From assembly GCA_014268975.2 (NCBI GenBank), contig CP077096.1:3509501-3573500 (forward strand): a stretch of DNA of 64,000 bases. Reading direction: 5' to 3'. Each line of letters opens with the position of its first letter. Position 1 is the first letter of the stretch. The position numbers and the translations under genes are program-made. The DNA is from Pseudomonas wayambapalatensis (lineage in GTDB: Bacteria > Pseudomonadota > Gammaproteobacteria > Pseudomonadales > Pseudomonadaceae). The notes below the pieces were generated by a model. That model made no database searches. It was not told the DNA's origin and saw only the letters and a list, made by a program, of their open reading frames with translations. This document shows positions 59,915 through 64,000 of this stretch, piece by piece.

Positions 59915-60321
59915 GTGGATTTTTCGATCGCTTGACGGTGGATCAGTCCGTCTGCCGGGAGCCGTCCCGGCAAGAAAACGCCAGCCAAAAGTTCGCCGCC
60001 ATCAAGCGTCACCTCGAAACCTTGCTCAACGCTCGCCAGGGTTGCTCGCAGAGCAGCCCCGAGCTGGGCTTGCGTGACTTCAATGGACACGACGCAAGCA
60101 GTGGCGACCTATTGCAGCAAGTGAGCGCGGACATCCGCCGCACCATCCTGCGCTTCGAGCCCCGCGTGCATGTGCGTTCGCTCAAGGCAGTGCCCGATTG
60201 CCACGCGCCGCTGGAGCTGCATTTCAGGTTGGACTGCCACGTGCAGGTCAACAACCACACGGAGCAGTTGCAACTGGAGCTGCTGGTCAACGGCCATAAC
60301 CGCCACACCCGAGTGAGGTGA
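59911..60321 (+). CDS. tssE: T6SS baseplate protein TssE (gp25-like)
   Basis: Baseplate protein of 136 aa, related to phage T4 gp25. N-terminus MSGFFDRLTVDQSVCRE, then AIKRHLETLLNARQGCSQSS and GLRDFNGHDA, with IRRTILRFEPRVHVRS as the C-terminal core. Start ATG at 59911 overlaps the tssC stop; a longer in-frame start inside tssC is rejected. Confidence 0.94.
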   Translation: MSGFFDRLTVDQSVCREPSRQENASQKFAAIKRHLETLLNARQGCSQSSPELGLRDFNGHDASSGDLLQQVSADIRRTILRFEPRVHVRSLKAVPDCHAPLELHFRLDCHVQVNNHTEQLQLELLVNGHNRHTRVR

Positions 60322-60324
60322 CGC

Positions 60325-62091
60325 ATGTCGCTCAAGGACAGATTCAGCGAAGAGTTGCGTTACCTCCATGAGCTGGGGAACGACTTCGCCGAAGACAACC
60401 CACAACTTGCACGATTGCTCGGCAAGGGTGGCAGCGACCCGGATGTCGAGCGCTTGATAGAGGCTTTCGCTTTCCTCACCGCCAAGCTGCGGCTCAAGCT
60501 GGAAGACGACCTCCCTGAGCTGACGCACCCCATGCTGCAACTGCTGTGGCCCAACTACCTGCGGCCGCTGCCGAGCGCCACGATCATCCAGTTCACGCCA
60601 CGCAAGCAGGCACTCAGTCAATCCCAGCGTATCCCGAGGGGCTCGCGGTTGTTTTCCAAACCTGTGGATGGGGTGCCCTGCGAATTTCGCACCTGCACCG
60701 AGGTGGACATCCACCCGTTCGCGATCGAACAGGTACACGCTACCCAGACACTCGACAGCTCGGTGGTTCGGCTCGACCTGCGAACCTTGGCAGAGCGGCC
60801 GTTGAATACGATGAGCTGCCACAGCCTGGACTTTCACCTGAGCGGTGACACCCAGACCGCCCGCACTCTGTATCTCTGGATCGCTCAGTACCTCAAACAT
60901 GTCAGTGTGATGATCAATGGTGAAGTTCGTCGACTACCCGCCAGTAGCCTCGCCTTCCCAGGCTTCAGGCCAGACGAGGCTTTACTGCCCTACCCGCAGA
61001 ACGTCTTCGACGGCTACCGAATCCTCCAGGAATACTTCGTTTTCCCTGAGCGCTTCCATTTCTTCACGTTAACGGGGCTGGAGAAGATCTGGCCTGATCA
61101 AGCGGCCCAGCAAGTAGGCCTTGAATTTCACTTCTCCCGCCAGTTACCTGACTCACTGCGTGTCGCAGAAGCAGACTTCAGCCTGTGCTGTACCCCTGCG
61201 GTGAATTTGTTCGCACACAGCGCCGAGCCAATCGACCTGTCCAATGAGGCTGCCCAGGTCGAGCTCACTCCCAGGGGGAACGCGCGGCATGCCTATGAGA
61301 TCTTCAGTGTCGACCAGGTAATCAGCACCCGCACGACAACCGACGGTAGTGCCGGCGAACACCTGCGGACCTTCCGCCCTTTCGAATCGTTCGCTCATGA
61401 GATCGAGCATGTTCAAGGGCGCAAGGCGCTGTACTACCGCTACACGCTCGAAGAGTCCCTGCGCGGTGATGGGGTCACGCACCGCATTGCCTTTGTGCGC
61501 GCGGACGCCAACGCCTACATCGGTGAGCTGGAAACCGCGTCCATCGACCTGACTTGTACCAATCGCGACCTACCGCTGGCACTGGCGATCGATGACATCA
61601 ACGTGATATCCGAGGTGACGCCACCGCTTGCCAGCTACAGCAACATCTGTGCCCCAACCCGCCCGTATCGACCGGTGTTGGACGGCCAGTTGCAGTGGGC
61701 CCTGATCTCCAACATGTCACTGAACTACCTGTCGTTGCTTTCGGCTGAACCGCTCAAGGCGGTCATTCGCGCCTACGACTTCGCGGCGCTGCACGATATT
61801 CAGCAGACACGCACCACCCGCAAACGCCTCGATGGCATCAGGGATGTTCAAACAGAGCCATTGGACTGGCTGATCAAGGGACAGCCCGTTCGTGGCCTGC
61901 GCACACGACTGAAGCTGGATCAGGCGGCGTTCCTCTGCGAGGGCGACCTCTACCTGTTCGGTTGCGTGCTCGCACACTTCTTCGCCCTCTACGCCAGCAT
62001 CAATTCCTTCCATCAACTGGAAGTGATCAACATCACCAATACCGAGCACTACACATGGCCAATCCAGACCGGCAAGCAACCGCTGATCTAG
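60325..62091 (+). CDS. tssF: T6SS baseplate protein TssF (VasA)
   Basis: Baseplate wedge protein of 588 aa, usual length. It begins FSEELRYLHELGNDFAEDNPQ-like (Phe7 onward) and carries DPDVERLIEAFAFLTAKLR and ELTHPMLQLLWPNYLRPLPS, all diagnostic for TssF. Works with TssG, TssE and TssK. Three bases after tssE. Confidence 0.96.
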   Translation: MSLKDRFSEELRYLHELGNDFAEDNPQLARLLGKGGSDPDVERLIEAFAFLTAKLRLKLEDDLPELTHPMLQLLWPNYLRPLPSATIIQFTPRKQALSQSQRIPRGSRLFSKPVDGVPCEFRTCTEVDIHPFAIEQVHATQTLDSSVVRLDLRTLAERPLNTMSCHSLDFHLSGDTQTARTLYLWIAQYLKHVSVMINGEVRRLPASSLAFPGFRPDEALLPYPQNVFDGYRILQEYFVFPERFHFFTLTGLEKIWPDQAAQQVGLEFHFSRQLPDSLRVAEADFSLCCTPAVNLFAHSAEPIDLSNEAAQVELTPRGNARHAYEIFSVDQVISTRTTTDGSAGEHLRTFRPFESFAHEIEHVQGRKALYYRYTLEESLRGDGVTHRIAFVRADANAYIGELETASIDLTCTNRDLPLALAIDDINVISEVTPPLASYSNICAPTRPYRPVLDGQLQWALISNMSLNYLSLLSAEPLKAVIRAYDFAALHDIQQTRTTRKRLDGIRDVQTEPLDWLIKGQPVRGLRTRLKLDQAAFLCEGDLYLFGCVLAHFFALYASINSFHQLEVINITNTEHYTWPIQTGKQPLI

Positions 62092-63071
62092 CCGACACGT
62101 TGCTCGCCGAGGCACACCAGTACAACTTCTTCCAGTTGCTGGAGCGCCTGCACGGCTTGCACGGTGATGATCTGGAACCGCGTTGGCCAGACAAAGCCAC
62201 ACGTCTGCGCGTGCGGCTTGCCTGCGACCCGCGGCTGACCTTTCCTGTTTCGGACGTATACAAAGCCGAGCGCATGCCTGCGGCGCAAGACCGCTACCGC
62301 GTCTGCACCACATTCATGGGCCTGCATGGTACGGACTCCCCCCTGCCGTCCTACTACCTGGAGCAGGTGGCGTATGAGCATGCGCAGGGTATCGGTGTGC
62401 GCCCGGCCTTCTTCGACTTCTTCAATCATTACCTGCTCAGCCTGTTACACCGCATCTGGCGCAAGTACCGCTACTACATTCGTTTCCAGCCGGGTGCTAC
62501 CGACGGCTTCTCGCAGTACATCTTCGCCCTGCTCGGGTTGAATGATAAACAGCTGCGCGGCGACACAGCACTGCCCTGGAGTCGGCTGCTCAGCTTCGCC
62601 GGCGTCATCGCCAGCCGCAGCCGTGCGCCCGGCACTGTCGCCGGCATCATCGCCCACTGCTTCGACCTCAAGCAGGTGCAGATCCGCGAGTTCGAAACCC
62701 GCTTGGTCCCCACCACGACCCAGCAACTGGTAAGCCTAGGCCGCAGCAATGGCCAGTTGGGCAGTTCGTTCATGGTCGGCAGCCGCACGCGAACCCGCAG
62801 CAGCAAGTTCACCATCGTGATCAGTGAGCTCGACCAGAATCAGTTGCGCAACCTGTTGCCCAGCGGCATCAACTTCAATCGCCTGCGTGCACTGATCGAC
62901 TTCCTGCTGCGCGACGGCCTGGCCTACGACCTGGAGCTGCGTCTCAAGCAGAACGCCCTATCGCCCTTTTGCCTGCACGCCAGCCAAGGCGCCTACCTGG
63001 GCTGGACCAGTTTCGTCGATGACCGCCACGGCCAGATCACCCCGGTTGTGCGGTTTCGGGGGCGCTCATGA
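62055..63071 (+). CDS. tssG: T6SS baseplate protein TssG (VasB)
   Basis: Baseplate protein of 338 aa, TssG/ImpH family. Motifs: HQYNFFQLLERLHG (about residue 25), TTFMGLHGTDSPLPSYYLEQ (about 88) and FFDFFNHYLLSLLHRIWRKY (about 122). Start MANPDRQATADL at 62055 inside the tssF end (37-base overlap); a start further upstream would lie deep inside tssF. Confidence 0.93.
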   Translation: MANPDRQATADLADTLLAEAHQYNFFQLLERLHGLHGDDLEPRWPDKATRLRVRLACDPRLTFPVSDVYKAERMPAAQDRYRVCTTFMGLHGTDSPLPSYYLEQVAYEHAQGIGVRPAFFDFFNHYLLSLLHRIWRKYRYYIRFQPGATDGFSQYIFALLGLNDKQLRGDTALPWSRLLSFAGVIASRSRAPGTVAGIIAHCFDLKQVQIREFETRLVPTTTQQLVSLGRSNGQLGSSFMVGSRTRTRSSKFTIVISELDQNQLRNLLPSGINFNRLRALIDFLLRDGLAYDLELRLKQNALSPFCLHASQGAYLGWTSFVDDRHGQITPVVRFRGRS

Positions 63072-63625
63072 GCACCTTGACCTTGAGCATCACCAACCTT
63101 GAACAGTTGCAGCACGACGTCACGGCACGACATCAGTTCGATCGCATCGGTGGCACCATCGGCAGCGCAGGGGCTACCTGGCGGATCAATGATCGTGAGG
63201 GGAACGTTGCGCCGGTCCACTGCGAGATTCGCTGGATCGAAGGCAGCTTCTGTGTCATCGATCACTGCCAGCGCACTTACCTGAACGACAGTCTCGACTG
63301 CGTGGGGGCGCTCACCGCCCGACGCCTGCTCGAAGGTGACCAACTGCGCATCGGCGCTTACCGGCTGCAGATTCAGCTTTCACAAGCGGATGTGCGCTCG
63401 CTGGAAGACCTGTTCAGCCTTGACCAGAGAACCTTTGATCAATGGCTAATCGATATACCCGCCCAGACCTGGCAATCGGCTTGTGCCACCCGCGAGGCCG
63501 TCGTTGAAATCTGCTCGGTCTTCGAACCTGGGGTTGGCAGCGATCCCTTGGCGGCGCTGGATACTGAGACAGGACCTGCGCAGCAGCCCCCCCTGGAAAG
63601 CCTGATTGCAGGAGAACGCCCATGA
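63068..63625 (+). CDS. FHA-domain T6SS accessory protein (VasC-like)
   Basis: Protein of 185 aa with an N-terminal forkhead-associated fold over about residues 1-100: RIGGTIGSAGATWRI at the start of the fold, VHCEIRWIEGSFCVIDH, TYLND (threonine-binding-type loop) and LEGDQLRIGAYRLQIQ. Such proteins read phosphothreonine in T6SS control; the conserved Arg/Ser of classical FHA (GRxxxS) is replaced by GSAGA, so phosphopeptide binding is uncertain. Its place between tssG and tssJ equals vasC in V. cholerae. Overlaps tssG and tssJ by four bases each. Confidence 0.86.
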   Translation: MSTLTLSITNLEQLQHDVTARHQFDRIGGTIGSAGATWRINDREGNVAPVHCEIRWIEGSFCVIDHCQRTYLNDSLDCVGALTARRLLEGDQLRIGAYRLQIQLSQADVRSLEDLFSLDQRTFDQWLIDIPAQTWQSACATREAVVEICSVFEPGVGSDPLAALDTETGPAQQPPLESLIAGERP

Positions 63626-64000
63626 TCCGTTACCCATTCGCAGCCGCTCTGCTGACGGCGCTGTTCGGGCTCTGCGGCTGCACTTCTCTGAGCAAGATCG
63701 GCCAGATCATCGTGGACCCCTCGGTGCCCGTCGGACCGCCCAAGGAACACCCGACCCAAGTCGCGTTCAGCATCAACGCCAGCCCGACGCTCAACGGCAA
63801 CGCTCACAGCGTCGAAGTATCCGTCGAGCAGCCTGGCGCCCTGGAAGCGAGCCCCTACGCCGTCAGTTTGAGCGCTGGTGACCCGTACGCCTTGACCGAG
63901 AAAGTCGGGACCTTGCTCGAACATCTCCAGCAACAGTTCCCCGCCATGTCGCCAGTCACGATGCCAGTGGACGAGGACGACGACCTGCTGCGATCGCCCA
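63622..64000 (+). CDS. tssJ: T6SS outer-membrane lipoprotein TssJ (VasD), partial
   Basis: N-terminal 126 residues of a lipoprotein; the gene continues beyond the window. Signal peptide with lipobox LCGC (Cys20), then a beta-rich domain (VAFSINASPTLNGNAHSVEV) typical of TssJ, which anchors TssM to the outer membrane. Four-base overlap with the FHA gene; tssK and tssL are expected next. Confidence 0.9.
   Translation, partial: MIRYPFAAALLTALFGLCGCTSLSKIGQIIVDPSVPVGPPKEHPTQVAFSINASPTLNGNAHSVEVSVEQPGALEASPYAVSLSAGDPYALTEKVGTLLEHLQQQFPAMSPVTMPVDEDDDLLRSP

Overview
The window is GC-rich Pseudomonas DNA, most likely from the P. putida / P. entomophila group. Three things point there: a pyoverdine non-ribosomal peptide synthetase (NRPS) locus with the FpvGHJK-CDEF uptake system, REP palindromes of the 'GCGGGCTTGCCCGC' type, and gene sets familiar from that group (AtoE/CoA-transferase/LysR, a vas-type type VI secretion cluster, FecIRA). 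The species assignment is inference; no rRNA, tRNA or CRISPR array was seen.

Layout. 1-19.6 kb (minus): two pyoverdine peptide synthetases. The upstream, four-module, 5160-residue PvdI-like enzyme (C-A-T-E, C-A-T, C-A-T-E, C-A-T) feeds a second NRPS that is cut by the left edge. Specificity residues read by eye suggest D-Ser, Lys, a D-Ala-like residue, N5-formyl-N5-hydroxyornithine, then Thr. A PvdS-type 'iron starvation' promoter (TAACT-N16-CGT) precedes the operon. 20.2-26.3 kb (plus): eight tightly coupled genes fpvG-H-J-K-C-D-E-F, which reduce and strip iron from ferripyoverdine in the periplasm and import it.

26.4-36.6 kb: AraC regulator/SDR pair, a P-loop kinase-like protein, a GNAT acetyltransferase, and the operon mesX-mesD-flavin reductase (oxygen-dependent, folate-independent methionine synthase) followed by a decayed metR remnant. 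Then a NepI-like exporter, and a minus-strand operon mbtH - type II thioesterase - isochorismatase-like hydrolase - DUF1615 lipoprotein, preceded by a second PvdS-type box. The mbtH and thioesterase are pyoverdine helpers lying about 16 kb from the synthetases.

36.8-46 kb: short-chain fatty acid permease, CoA-transferase pair and LysR regulator; a 286-bp giant palindrome containing two REPs; then a small catabolic cluster (ArgE-like deacetylase + DUF1028 Ntn-hydrolase diverging from a flavin monooxygenase + RidA, with a LysR gene). 46-50 kb: a FecI-FecR-TonB transducer system with a candidate Fur box. 50.3-51.4 kb: an MscS channel. 51.4-64 kb: a type VI secretion cluster with a vas-like gene set. 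tagO-tssA-tssM plus a small haem-type membrane protein run leftwards; tssB-C-E-F-G-FHA-tssJ run rightwards off the right edge.

Most long open frames antisense to the NRPS, fpv and other genes are GC-driven shadows and are not annotated.
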